DNA of 64,000 nt, taken from contig CM067348.1 of NCBI GenBank assembly GCA_034190875.2, positions 37,420,537 to 37,484,536 of the forward strand, in the 5' to 3' direction. The stretch is from Urechis unicinctus. Taxonomy: Eukaryota; Annelida; Polychaeta; Xenopneusta; Urechidae. A program made the position numbers and the translations under genes. Position 1 is the stretch's first letter; each line of letters opens with the position of its first letter. Positions 34,059-46,068 of the stretch are shown here, piece after piece. The notes beneath the pieces are model-generated. The model was given only the letters and a program-made list of their open reading frames with translations, had not been told where the DNA came from and made no database searches.

Positions 34059-36846
34059 TTATGACACTACATTATGCGCGTCATTCGTGACGTCATCGGT
34101 GCTGAAAGTAGCCATGACTGTCATCATAGAAATAGCAATAATCAGGATAATTAAACCGTAAGTGACCATAAAGAACCTGTCAATGACGCGAGCTACAGCT
34201 TCCCAATCTGTTCTGTTCTTCCGACCTCGTCTGATTCTTTATATTTCCGAGTAAGCAAGCTGACAAACTCATTAAATAACAACTGGGAGATCAATCCCTG
34301 TTTCTGCCGTTGCATTCTTCATTCACTTGTGGATGTGATGAATTCCTGGCGGGATCTTTCCACCATTTGACATGTAGATTCGATCGAGGCGTGTGTGTCT
34401 CATACCAGAGAACAGCAGCCAGTTCACTGACTAAGGATCATAAGAACGGATGTTTCAAGAGGGAAGAGGATGTTATCCAGTGGAGTGATGATGGATACCG
34501 AGGACGACAACGGGGATAAATAGCGCAAATTGACACTGGGCATGCGATGTCCTCCATTTGATTCCGGGTGACCAGTACAAGAATCCCGTATGGTATAGAG
34601 CCACCCTGTTGCGCAGGACTAAAAAAATACTTTAATAATTGAATACACTGTGCTTCTGGAGGCAAAAAAACCCCCAATAGTGAAATTGTGCAGAGCACAT
34701 CACACAAATTCTGGAATTGGTTCATGTTGGGCTGTTCATGTTGGGCTGACTTAGTTTTCGCGAGCACTACTAGCTTACATGTCAATTATTCGGCTTACGC
34801 GTAAACTGACACGCCAGAAATTACCTACATCTTTATGTAATTCCAGAAATAACGCCAAGTCATAAAGCATCTTAGTAATAACGCCCCCAAGATCATATAC
34901 CATTGGAATACAGACGCAAGCGTTTATGCTTAAACAATTCAGTTTATGCGTTAACTGGTAGTTTACAAGTAAACGAGTAGTTTGCGCGTATATTGGTTTC
35001 CCGATTAACTAAATCATATAAATTACTGTACATTACATTTGACGCATAAACTAGTCCGTTTATGCGTAGAGTGCTCAGACTTATAACCCTGATGGCCAGC
35101 CATATAAAAGTATATGTCAAGTACCCGAATAACCTGACCTGAATGTGTTGTCCAATGTAAGCTCGGATCCTTGGTCGGCACTGTTGAGTAAAGCTATTTC
35201 TGGTAGCCACACCTGTTCACAATTCAACACCATCCTGTAAACGCCGCCGTAATCAGCTTCGTTCCATCTCAGATTGATGTCAGTCCACATCTTCCTCACA
35301 GCAAGCAAAATTGTCTTCGCATTATTGACATTGATGTCAATGTCAATAAGGCTTCATTGACAAAAGTCGTTCATAATTATCACATGGGAAAAGTGCATTG
35401 TGACTGTTGTACAAATATAAATGTGCAATGTTGATCTTATATTAAAGATGGCATACTCACCAAAGTCAGCCAGCCAAAAGATGAGAGAACTTGTGTCTTT
35501 TCATCCTGAAATTACAGTCTTGACTATTGTAGAAAATATATGCCAATCGACACAGAGTAAATCAATAAGTTCAGGGGAAAATGCCAGATCACTTACAAAA
35601 CTATCAATGCGACCCAGCGAGAAGTGCACAGTGACTGTCACTTGTTGATGTGGAAAGGCCTCGGGTTTTATATCCTTATCATAGTGGGCCATTAGGTCTT
35701 TGTGCAGCTGTACTTTCCAGTTGATGGATCCTGGTACGAAATTGAATATAACTATCATGATCAACTGATAACGCTGACGCTGCATATTGTTTTCATTCAA
35801 TTAGTGATCAACATGAGAGCACAGCTTGCTTCTTTTGTAAGATTACCTCATTATTCAATGCTAAGCGTATTGAAATGCCATTTGCATAAAACGTCAGTCA
35901 TCTGCTCAATCCCAAATCAGGCTTAACATTATCTTCACGAGATAATTCCTTTGCGCATTCCAGGCAGTTTCCTAATAGCAAACTGAATACTCGATAAGGG
36001 ACGCATCATCAGCATGACTTAAAACATCCATAAAATGAAGACTCATTGAACATCCGCCCGTAGGTACATGTAGACACCCTAGTTATTCATCAGTATATAC
36101 ACAAGTTAATATTGGCGCCTATGCCTTGCCTCGGTAACACTTGCAATTGAACATGCCCACAATGACAGCTTCACATCGTACCGTAAGCGTGTAGCCGGCA
36201 TCCATATAAACGAGTAAATTCGGATGATGAAGAAAAATGATCGTCACTATATAAGGAGCGCGGACAGTTTTTGGCAAAATTTGCTTAATTAAATCTTTGG
36301 ATAGGGTTAGATATATAGGTTTTGGCCCATTCGCAGCGGTCATACAACTAAGTTGTCTAGACAGCGCACTAACTGGATTGACAGTTTGTATAGTCTTAAA
36401 TAGCTCTGGCCATAATGTCTTTATCTAAGCCGTTAAGTGTACATTATCACGCCACCACCAGTGCCAGCACTCGATTCCAATTTTTGATACTTAGACTTCC
36501 TGTGAACACGAAGCACCTCGTTTAGTCCTTCAAGGAGAAGTTCCCACTCAAGTTTTGATTAATTTATCATAACATCGAACAATAAAATCTACATGCTGAC
36601 AACTTCTTGTATCTTTGCTTAATAAGGCCTCGCGTGCCACATCGACTCAGAAGATAGTCTTGTACAGGTCCATTTTTTTCGTCCACATCCTTAAGCTTCA
36701 GGAGAAGATGCAGAAGGATTACAGGCACAATCATAAAGTAGTTATTTATACAAAGACTTACCATTGTTTTGATGTTCTTTAGCGCCGTCCGCAGTCACTG
36801 CCAATATAAAACCCATAAGCACAAAGACACACTTGGTGATATGCAT
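34059..36846 (-). pseudogene. Nicotinic acetylcholine receptor-like subunit, decayed copy lacking TM1-TM3
   Basis: Exon 1 (36846-36762) encodes signal peptide MHITKCVFVLMGFILAVTA. Exon 2 (35730-35597, 134 nt) has WKVQLHKDLMAHYDKDIKP. Exon 3 (35505-35461, 45 nt) reads DEKTQVLSSFGWLTL. Exon 4 (35290-35139, 152 nt) holds WTDINLRW and loop A WLPEIALLNSAD. All phases join to here. Exon 5 starts at 34605 (TGFLYWSPGIKWRTS) but then has an apparent 9-nt insertion, and the cys-loop no longer reads: the FPFD motif is lost. TM1-TM3 is absent. A last exon (about 34248-34059) resumes with DWEAVARVIDRFFMV, TM4 and a TAA stop. A membrane ion channel cannot be made from this. The N-terminal part might still give a secreted ligand-binding-like protein, but the simplest reading is a pseudogene, paralogous to 50.5-52.5 kb. 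Confidence 0.82.
34790..35075. repeat. Loose GTTTATGCG / CGCATAAAC motif cluster in intron
   Basis: Recurring short phrases GCGTAAACTG, GCGTTTATGC, GTTTATGCGTTAACTGG, GTTTACAAGTAAACGAG, GACGCATAAACTAG and CGTTTATGCGTAG, in both orientations, within an intron of the receptor pseudogene. The spacing is irregular; it may be an old decayed repeat. Confidence 0.45.
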
Positions 36847-37359
36847 ACTGCTCAGGTTTGTGGCAACGAACTAAAAGATATGTTTCCCCCCCACTGACAG
36901 CCATGCAACGTCGAGGTACGACAGTACAATAGGCGAGCTTCCATTAGCGTGTGATATACATTAGTGACATATTATATAGGGATCAACGTCAGATATAGAG
37001 CCATTAAGTGACGATCGATAGAGTAAATACATGAATCAAGTAAAAGCTTCCGCCAGGTTAATGTAGTCAATTATGATATAGCTGTAATAGTTGCTCAGAT
37101 CGGACACTGCCAGGCAGAAATGTTAGCCTCTATTCTCAGGTGTCAATCGATAAATCATCGGCAAGTACGAAGCAGCGCAAACAATACAATATAAGTAGCT
37201 TTATTTACTCAATATTGAAGTGACCTATTAAGCAGTGTATAATATTTGGAGTAGTGTATAATATTTGCTGTTATCTTTGAAGGTACATGCATCCTTATTA
37301 TCCAGTTAATTCAGAGCAGAATGATCGGGAATGCCGTCATGGGTGACCCTCCAACCCGA

Positions 37360-37470
37360 CAATCTACAGGCAAACATGGATGTGACAATCTGCAAACATG
37401 GATGTGACAATCTACAGGCAAACATGGATGTGACAATCTACAGGCAAACATGGATGTGACAAGCTTGACA
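37360..37470. repeat. 26-bp minisatellite, four units
   Basis: GACAATCTACAGGCAAACAT plus GGATGT repeated about four times; one unit lacks seven bases. Confidence 0.85.
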
Positions 37471-37748
37471 AAACGATTATTCGAATGGATTATTCTTAAG
37501 AGCCAAGACAATTGTATCCGGTGCATATATAAGTTCGTTTACTATGCAGTAATGAGATAATACACGCATCTATGGCAGCAACAATTATTATGTCTTGAGG
37601 TACAAAACTAGAATTCGAGTGATTGGATTCTACAGACGAATCAATTGCTTACCGACATCATCTGGACGAGACAACTTTATGAAGGAGCAATACCAGAGAT
37701 GCGAGTAGTTGTAATTGCAATGTGTGGCTATGCCGTGCACTGACTCAC

Positions 37749-38985
37749 CATACACAGTTGTGGGAGGTATTGTGCGGGTCTGTGTTGGTTCACTTCCTAC
37801 ACTGACTGTGGTTGGCTCTAACGTGGTGACGGCTGTGGTTGTAAGCTCAGCTGATGATGTGGTGGTTGTTGTGGGTTGTATTGTTAGTAGTTTCCAGCCC
37901 GCTATGCACTAAGCTTCTACTAGGAACTCGTGGTTACATGTGTCGGTCTTGGGGTCAAAGTATGTTAAGTTGGCGCAGGAATTCTCGTGCGGCATGCCAT
38001 TGACGCATCTTATATACCTCTGACAGTCGTTGAGCGTAGATCCCCACACTACAATCAGTGGGATCTGAAATAGTATTGAACAGTTATAAAACATTCAGTT
38101 ACAACTATGGGCACGTAATTTGCCATAACCTGATTACATTATGTGAGCATTGATTCTTAGCATAAATTCACATTGCGGGCATTAATAATCGAAATTTTTA
38201 ATACTTAATGTGTACTGAAAATGACATTGCGTCCATCACCTTTTTCGCAGAAACCGCCCATGTCAGCACATACGCATTCTGTGGGGTAGATACAAGTGAA
38301 GCTGTCGTTCTGTAACGCATGTGCCTCCGTTCTAACACGGATCACTAGCACACGGATTTATGACAGCAACAAACATTTTAAGTAAGAGTAACAAATAGCA
38401 TTCCAATGAATGAATTCGTCTGATGAGTCCATTGCCACGCATATCTCCCAGCTGAACACCACATCACCAGCCGTCATTCAGTCATGTTCACAACTGGTCT
38501 CTACTTTTTCAATCATTATCAAATTTAATGACTTCATAATATTATCTCTCATCAAAAATGGGGTGCTAATAGAATGACCTGTCATAGTCTACTATTCCTC
38601 TAGGTGAGGACGGAAGGACGATAGAGTTACCCGCTTCAGTGGTGGACATAGCGAAACTTACATCAGGAACCGTGTTACCGCCAGGAAATCCATCGTCTGC
38701 AAAATTCAATATTCAATGAGTTTTGTATTTTGTTTTATTTCTGCCAATAGTTGGTGTTTGAAAAGCAACCAATGTCCTCAAGACAGAGGAAAACAATATA
38801 CCTGTTTATGTAATTGCCTGCATTGAACGGATGGTAATGGAGATAAATAAGATCGTACCTATTTCGCAGAAGACACCCAAATCCACACACGGACAACCAT
38901 TTTGACAGTCACATACATACAAATGAGCCGTCACTCTGGGTTGGACAAACGCCGCCGTTCTGACACGGGTCACTCAGACACGGAT
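37749..38985 (-). pseudogene. EGF-EGF-CBM14-Thr-rich mosaic protein, broken
   Basis: Exon 38985-38859 is an EGF module (DPCLSDPCQNGGVC) whose frame is broken by a 4-bp TGTA duplication at 38913-38920. Without it the exon is 123 nt and reads GSFVCDCQNGCPCVDLG, phase 1-1. A linker exon 38696-38662 reads DGFPGGNTVPD. The second EGF (38357-38240) has lost its acceptor (AG changed to AA at 38359-38358), carries TAG at 38334-38332 inside DPC-x-NGGTC, and has a +1 shift before DSFTCIYPTECVC. Exon 38064-37749 is a CBM14/peritrophin-A domain. Its first cysteine (DPTDCSVGIYA) and the rest (DCQRYIRCVNGMPHENSC) are in different frames, and TAG (37911-37909) stands just before the last cysteine. A Thr-rich mucin-like stretch (QPTTTTTSSAELTTTAVTTL) follows in frame. 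Intact relatives are secreted extracellular-matrix or mucus proteins that bind chitin. Confidence 0.8.
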
Positions 38986-41261
38986 CTGTGTGTTTCTATG
39001 CAAAATCAATTGTTTGGTTGATAGTCACTTTACAAAAAAATAAAAATATCTTTGCACCAATATGGACACTAGGCAAGTTCTAAAACGTGGGTAAAATCCA
39101 GAGAATATCATTGTCATATGAACGCTGGTATTAACACAATACTTACATTGGTGGTGCAGTGTGCCCATTAAAAAAAACGCCCTAAATGATGACGTTTGCT
39201 GATTTTAACAGCTGAATATACCACATCAGACGATTGATAATTGATATCAAGGCTGCGTAAATATTGTAATGTATCTGAGAGGAAAGAGACTGAGTTGATC
39301 ACCACCCGCTACTGTCTTCCTCACATTGTCCTATTATCAAGACGATGTGCTATTTCCATCAAATATCTATGTTTACTGTAACCACTTCTTAGGTTGTTAA
39401 TGATAAGGCAACCTGTCACAGTGATGCGGCTCTCAGTAGCTGTAGAGCTGCTTTCTCTTGTCGGAAAGCCTATGTCATGATAGCGCAACACTGACCATGG
39501 CAAATTAACTCCGATTACACAAAGGGCTACGATAGTACATTATGTTAAGTCAATATCTGATAAATCCTGATCTTCTGGCATATGTGTTTATTTTCAACGA
39601 TTGCTCTGATGAGGATCTTATACTCTAGGGCATTCCAGCAGGTACATTCACACAATGATGTACGCATCGGTGATTCGCTAATCGATACTTGACAATCGCA
39701 AATAATATGACTGTTGACGTGCCCTGATGATAATTGTTAAATTCAGGCAGGTAGGTGTTCTTTCATACCTGATCTACCCAGTTGTATGGCAAACATTAGC
39801 ATCGCGGTTACAAGCGGTGGTCTCAAGACGCCAAAGCCTCGTCCTGGGCAGCAACAATCTGGGACCAGGCTTCACTATACACACAGCAGAAACATTACAC
39901 CATCGCCAAGTCACCTCTATGTAATAAATATCGCAGAATACTTGTACAGTTTGCATAACGGATTAACGAAAGTAAAACGTGTCTAATACATGTATGCCTG
40001 TGGCTGCAAAAGACGTTGATTAATTGCAGATTTGCTCAAATAAGTCGGTTTGATAAAGAATGCCTCACATAATCAAGTAGCCTTCATCAGTTGCCACAAC
40101 CAAATCACTGTATTATCTCAACACTCCTTATAATGTTCCTTAGTGCTGCTAAAACTTACCATGGCTTATGTATACAAAAACCTTGTGTGTTAATCCATGA
40201 GAGCATTTTCTGCAATTATATGTCCCCTCCTGAAGATCACCTCCAACTGAAGTCAGTACGATCAGACCATCGTGATCGATTTTACGGCTCTAGAGAATAC
40301 TCGACCTGAATTATACCCGCATGTTTGCTCTGCTATTTTTGGCTTAACATACTTGAACTCTTGCTGGTGGTGGTGATATTAATAAGCACCAAACCATGTA
40401 GATGATCTGCGCCTATGAAAATAGACAAGGGGAACTAGCTTATGTGTGGTATTGTGACCAAATTAGTAGAAGTAAGTCCTTTAAATGTTTTAACTTTGAA
40501 GGTATGGTCTTCCAGATAGTGATCTGGGTGATGTATTAGAAAAGATACAACATATCCTTTTATTGAGTGACAGAAGAAGGTCAAGATAAAAGAATGGCAG
40601 AGAGAGAGAACAGACGCAAGATGTAAGCCGGAAGCTTTGACAAGTAGCAGCAATCAAGCCTTGTTTCTAACATTTTTCATCGATCAACAACAGCTTATCA
40701 ATTCTTCCGTGTATTAAATGAACAAACGCGTTGTGAACAAACGCGTTGTGTAAAACCATTGAAGTCTCAAAACTGTCCCAGTGATATTATAACTGCGGTG
40801 GTCATAAGCACGATCTGTGCAGGAATGATGAAGTTTGATGTTTATGCACATTTGCAAAATTGTTGGAAGCTAAATCACCTAAGTATACATATATTTTAGT
40901 CAAGTAAGAACGTAATGATTGTCGTCATATTCGGGCAAAGCTTGTGTCTTCCAGCGATTCCTTTTAAGATCACGACGATGCTTGGAAATATAGCTTTTCC
41001 GTCTTAGGTTACCCAAGCGTTTTCACCAAGTTCCATATTTTGAACCTGTTTCTCTTTGTGTAAAAAGAGAAAGGCGGAATGCATAAATTAGTTACGCCAC
41101 GAGCAATAATTGCAAAGGAGGGGGAAAATCATCACTGCCCAATTAACGTGGCATACCACTTGTTGGTGTGCCATAAACGCCAACTTTGTCAGACTGGGGT
41201 TAAGACATAAGTTACCATATGCATTATTCATGCAAGTGCGAGGTAGACATTAAGAGCATAC
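38986..41261. other. Intronic or intergenic sequence without recognised exon
   Basis: AT-rich DNA between the broken EGF exons and the sushi-like exon on the same strand. A 17-bp direct duplication (GAACAAACGCGTTGTG) stands at 40721-40752. No further EGF or sushi exon was found. Confidence 0.35.
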
Positions 41262-41370
41262 CTTGATGAAGATACTACGCCGCGCCTCGGGCTGTCCTGG
41301 GTCAGCACAGACATCACTGTCTAATCCCTGCAACTCGCTGTACTTTAATCCATGCTTGCAATCTTGGTAT
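41262..41370 (-). CDS. Sushi/CCP-like exon fragment
   Basis: A minus-strand exon of 109 nt with an acceptor (GAATGAG) and a donor (ATCAAG|GTATGC) encodes 36 residues including YQDCKHGLKYSELQGLDSDV and CADPGQPEARRSIFIK. The CxDPGxP start is typical of complement-control (sushi) modules, which occur with EGF and other modules in secreted mosaic proteins. It lies upstream of, and on the same strand as, the EGF/CBM14 pseudo-exons, so it may be the 5' part of that locus. The assignment rests on a short stretch. Confidence 0.42.
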
Positions 41371-41843
41371 CTCATTCAAAAACACACAGAGTGCATTTCC
41401 TTTGACATAGCAGGAATGTTAACAATTAATCTTACAATTTCGTTTCAATTTAAAATTGAAAATAATTATTCTAAATATCCATACAACATTAAACACATAA
41501 CACTTTCACGGGCATAGATTATAAATCTAGCAACCAGTCAGGAAATTAAATCAGCCGATAGTCGTTCATAATATAGCACAAAGCAATAAATAATATTTTA
41601 GAATTCATCCGTCATTAGAGTGTTTATAATTAAACATAGGCTACGCAAACAATAGCACATTAGCAACATAAATCTTCGTACTCTTCATTGTAAGGAAAGC
41701 TTAGAAAGCAACTTGATTTTCTCCAGCAGTGATGTGTTATGCATATTAATTAATAACTTTATATTCTAATTACGTATTTGTGGCCCTCTAAAGGTGGTCC
41801 ACGCTGTTATGCTTACCAACCCAACATATAAATACATTTGAAT
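41371..41843. other. No feature recognised
   Basis: AT-rich sequence leading into a TA microsatellite. Confidence 0.35.
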
Positions 41844-42055
<212 letters not shown>

Positions 42056-44006
42056 CTTTTCTTCCTTAATATAACGCCATGTATCAGTGGTAGATAGTCG
42101 ATATCAATATATGTGGTGGATCCTCTTTCACATCAATATACATTTGCTTATAAGACGGGTTTGGGCAGGTGATGACAACATTTGGACCAATAAATATGGT
42201 AAATATCTATTTCGATAGCCCATTGCCCTCACCAGCTGTGAGTCGGTTCTTCATCTAATATATTTAACTTAGTTGAAGATGATGTGAAAAGCACGCTTAC
42301 GATGTGATGCACATGTGATCCTTGTAGAAAATCATTCTATAAAAGATTGAGACTAGTGAATGAGTTTCGCATGAGTCTTGCATTGTGTGGCAGGATTGGA
42401 CGGGTGAAGTATTAAAGTGGGACCCGGATGAGTAAGGCAGGTTGGTGGTGAGATTGGTAGTGATCAGGTATGGTTCCTTGAAGAGGCCATGCTTAACAGC
42501 GTCGACGACAGCTCTGATCTAAGACTCATCACTCTGTCCTTGCGACTGATAAACTATCATAAATAGCGAATCTGATGTTTGCTTTAAAGACATTTTGCGC
42601 ACTTTTATATATTGTTTTATCATAATTTGCTGGGTGTCAATAGCATCTTCAACTGACTGATGGTCAATGGGAACTGATGTGGGGGCGAGAACGTCGACAA
42701 GACGCCAATGAATCTGCTTACGTCAGCATGCAACCAGTTTCTGTTACTCAATCATTTCAAATCATTCGTTCAAGTGTCCAAATAAACGGATGATATATTA
42801 GTCTTTGATGAAACATCGCAGCAATTCCCTCACCTATTAGACAACGAAACTTTGCTTCCAACAGCGTACGCGCCTACTCTCGATCTTTCCCCAGAAATCG
42901 TCCTTGTCCGCACTGCAGTAATATAAGATCGTCGATGTGCCAACTTCCACGAAAGCCTGTCTTCCATTCTAACATATTCAATTTTGCACTACCACCGGAC
43001 CATGGGAAAACTCATCATAAAGAGAATGACGCTGTCATTTAATATACATGTCAATAGATCATACAACAGTACATGTTATGTATTCAATAGTGCCGGATCT
43101 TAACCTCAGTGATTCTGTCGGCAAATGAGCCATCATGATTTTCAGAAAATGCATCACGTTATTAAGCTTAAGCATCTTAACAGAATTTGTTCATGGCTCA
43201 CAGCTGAACCAGTAATCGAATGCTAACTCATCGAGGCTTCAGTGCCACGCAAAGCATGATGGCGCTTCCTAGTTTTCCTTATTGATTATATAATTTATTA
43301 TCACATATCATTTCGTATATTGTCTAAAGTCATACCTTACTTAATACGAATGGTATTTTGTTGTAATTTCAATATCTGGATGCTTTGACAGGTGTTTATC
43401 GTGGATGGAGTGTGATCATCCTACAAAGTATACATGGACTGGTCAAACCCCCAAATGAACCAACATTAATGTTCACATGAATGCGTCAATTGGTCAACAT
43501 AGTACAATCATAGTACAAGAAAGATAGTACAAAATAGAATGTCGCTTCAAGTAGCTTGTGAAATACACAGTGAAGATGAGACTGAATCACAATTGAACGC
43601 ATTCTTGTTAGTCAGAATAAATCAATTTCTGGCGTCATTTGATGCAAAGGGAAAGGATGTATTTTATTTTTTATAGCATCTGAGAAAATATGCGTGTTGT
43701 ATTACTTAACCTTAAGCCCGCTCAACCCAAACCCACCTGTACAGAAACTCAAAGGAGCTCAGTTCATTGTCAGCTTGCCACTGAGCGCGCTGTATGTAGG
43801 AATGTTGATTAATTAGCCGGGCAGTGTTTGGTTAAAGTGCAAGTAATGGGTAAAATATGAATTTTCGGGATCTTATAGAACGCGATTTTCTGATCAATAA
43901 TTTGCAGTTCTTTTTTCGATCCGACGCGTAGTAAACAAGAAATAAGCAAAAACAAACAACACATTCCGGAACTTCCCGACCACACACCGAAGATGAACGA
44001 AGGCGC
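42056..44006. other. No gene recognised
   Basis: Unique sequence. A minus-strand open frame near 43.81-44.02 kb (VCGREVPECVVCFCLFLV) could be chance. No exon could be supported. Confidence 0.35.
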
Positions 44007-44025
44007 TGTGACGTCATATGTCACC
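44007..44025 (+). promoter_or_regulatory. 19-bp CRE-containing near-palindrome, copy 1
   Basis: TGTGACGTCATATGTCACC contains the cAMP-response-element core TGACGTCA. It overlaps a possible translation start (ATG at 44018). The exact reverse complement occurs at 47417-47435. Confidence 0.6.
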
Positions 44026-44142
44026 AGAAGATCTATGTTACCACGGACGCCGTTTCTATTCGCGAACTAGCTGTCGTACTAATTTATCGCTATTTACAGA
44101 AACTCATCAGCGTTTTTGTATCCATGGTTTCTTGAGAATCTG
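44018..44142 (+). CDS. Possible first exon of a transposase-like gene
   Basis: ATG at 44018 opens MSPEDLCYHGRRFYSRTSC, rich in Cys, His and Arg, and runs into an excellent donor (AGAATCT|GTAAGTATAC at about 44142). It could be the first exon of the transposase-like fragment 400 bases downstream on the same strand. The CRE-like sequence immediately upstream suits a promoter. No family is recognised. Confidence 0.3.
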
Positions 44143-44553
44143 TAAGTATACTCATCCTTACATTTCCCATATGAAAGTCGAATTAGAATTCATTAGTTAT
44201 GTTTCCGTACTGATTTTGAAAACAGAATTTGCACTTGCCCGTTGACAAAATTGACATGGCCGGTAGTGATCAGTGTGGGGCGGCTCAAGTTTTATAAGGC
44301 TGTTTCACAGATAACATATAGATTTGTCTCGTCAGGCTGCAATATGTAGATGTATGCTAGCCTGACAGTAGCTTACACTACACTTGTCCTAAACAATCCT
44401 CGGACGATGCCCAGTGCTCAGTGAGTCAGTTCTGGCCTACTGTCAAATTTGCTTCATATAACTTTACCCTTATGTCTTCCAGTCTGTATCATCATTGTGC
44501 GAATATGTGAGTACCAGTACTGCAATAATTCGCATCTAGGGCCTCAAACGAAG

Positions 44554-44733
44554 CATGTCATTTCGTTTGGATGACCAAGGACTTCAGTTGGACTGCATCA
44601 TCACCGATAGGCACACGAGTATCAATAAGTACATCCGTGATGACCAATGAACCAGGTGCACTTGCTGAAATGTATGACTACCCTGACAAGGAGGAGGCTG
44701 AGAGGCAGCATATGGAGAGGTTTCTTCTTTAGA
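44554..44733 (+). pseudogene. DDE transposase fragment (TDRH motif)
   Basis: The plus-strand frame has GLQLDCIITDRHTSINKYIR and then TGA at 44653-44655. The IxTDRHxxIxKYxR pattern is the conserved catalytic-Asp region of DDE-type transposases found next to THAP-like or zinc-finger domains in invertebrate genomes. An overlapping frame follows (MTNEPGALAEMYDYPDKEEA) and ends at a TAG at about 44733. The flanking catalytic residues were not seen, so this is a remnant. It lies head to head with the P2X7-like pseudogene. Confidence 0.5.
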
Positions 44734-44759
44734 TGAGTCATGTAGTAAGGTATCTAAAG

Positions 44760-44832
44760 GTGATGATGAATGATGGTGGTGGTAGTGATGGGGTAGGGGA
44801 GGGGTGGTGATGGAGTTGATGGTGGTGGCCTA
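44760..44832. repeat. GGTGAT-rich low-complexity tract
   Basis: GGTGATGATGAATGATGGTGGTGGTAGTGATGGGG and similar purine-rich sequence, with G-runs suggesting possible G-quadruplex formation. Confidence 0.65.
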
Positions 44833-45039
44833 AGCATTATATTGGTGGTTGGCCGATTGATATTTGCTTGTTTACAAGTAATATCTAAGCTCTGTTTATT
44901 TTTCAGCTTTGGCTTCAGCTAAGTCAAGCTTGTAACATTTAATTTTACCTATCTGTTAACAAGTGCACAAGGACATAACTATTTCTTATCATCATACTTA
45001 CAAAATAAATGGTAAATATTGGGGTTAAAATTCAAACAT

Positions 45040-45235
45040 TGGAGTTTAAGATCCTATCGCCCAAATGGCACCACCGTGCATAGCACACAGTGGGATTTGA
45101 ACTTGCCACATTTGGGAAACTAGACAAAACCCCCACCCTGCTAGACCACAGTTGTGGACCTATCATCTTAAACATCATTGGTGAGGTAACCGCCACAATA
45201 TGACCTCTGATGTTGAAAGTGATGTTAAACAACAA
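45040..45235 (-). mobile_element. tRNA-like SINE
   Basis: Read on the minus strand, it has an A-box-like TGGTCTAGCAGGG and, about 50 bases later, a B box AGTTCAAATCCC. These are the internal RNA polymerase III promoter of tRNA-derived SINEs. The sequence GTTTAACATCAC stands at the right edge. It belongs to a different family from the 32.75-kb element. No clear target-site duplication was found. Confidence 0.55.
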
Positions 45236-46068
45236 TATTAACCATTTTTATTTTCAAATCATCCAGCATGTGTATGGCTTTATGACTTAATTTGAATGTT
45301 AAATGGGTCTAAGGTAAGCTAAGCATTGGTGAAACTCAAACACTGTTATATGATTCCTCTTTGTGGCTTGCTGAGAATTAATTTTGTAAATATATATGTT
45401 GGACTGGTGTCTGTGATAATAGAAATGGCAAAATATATACAAGTGAATAAGAACCAGACATTGTTGGTATTTGTGAGCAGAATTGCATAAGCATTATTTG
45501 TATAATGTGCCCGCGAAATTTAATCATGATGATTGATGTGCAATGGCACAGGATATATAAAATATCCTGCAAAAATTATTAAACGACTGTTAACATACTG
45601 TTATTTGAGTGATAAAATATCTTTTGTACGAGATACAGGATACAGGAACAAGATGCCCTGCAGGTATGTCATGATTTTGGAATTGATGCTTCCTATCATT
45701 TTATGCATATGGTATAATAAATTAGGTGGACTGGCCTTAACTGAATTTTGTTGCTGGTTGTCATCAGCGTGTAGTATCATCATAGCTGAATGTAAATAAC
45801 AGAATAAGACACATAATGCTTTTTTGTCCCTTTATTATTGTAATGCTGGCAGTTTGAAACCAACATAAACTGATTCACCCTTGGGAAATCATCTCTAATT
45901 TTAAGTACAGCACAAGCTGGCAGTGGCACTCTATGATGTCTGCCTAGATTACCCCATCACCACTGTACCAACTGCCGATATGCAGTGAATCGGAATAACC
46001 TGCAATAAAAAGAGTACATGAATATTTTTCATCAGTTATCATCTGAACCAGACCATTTTTAAGTATAT
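45236..46068. other. No feature recognised
   Basis: AT-rich spacer without a supported exon. Confidence 0.35.
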
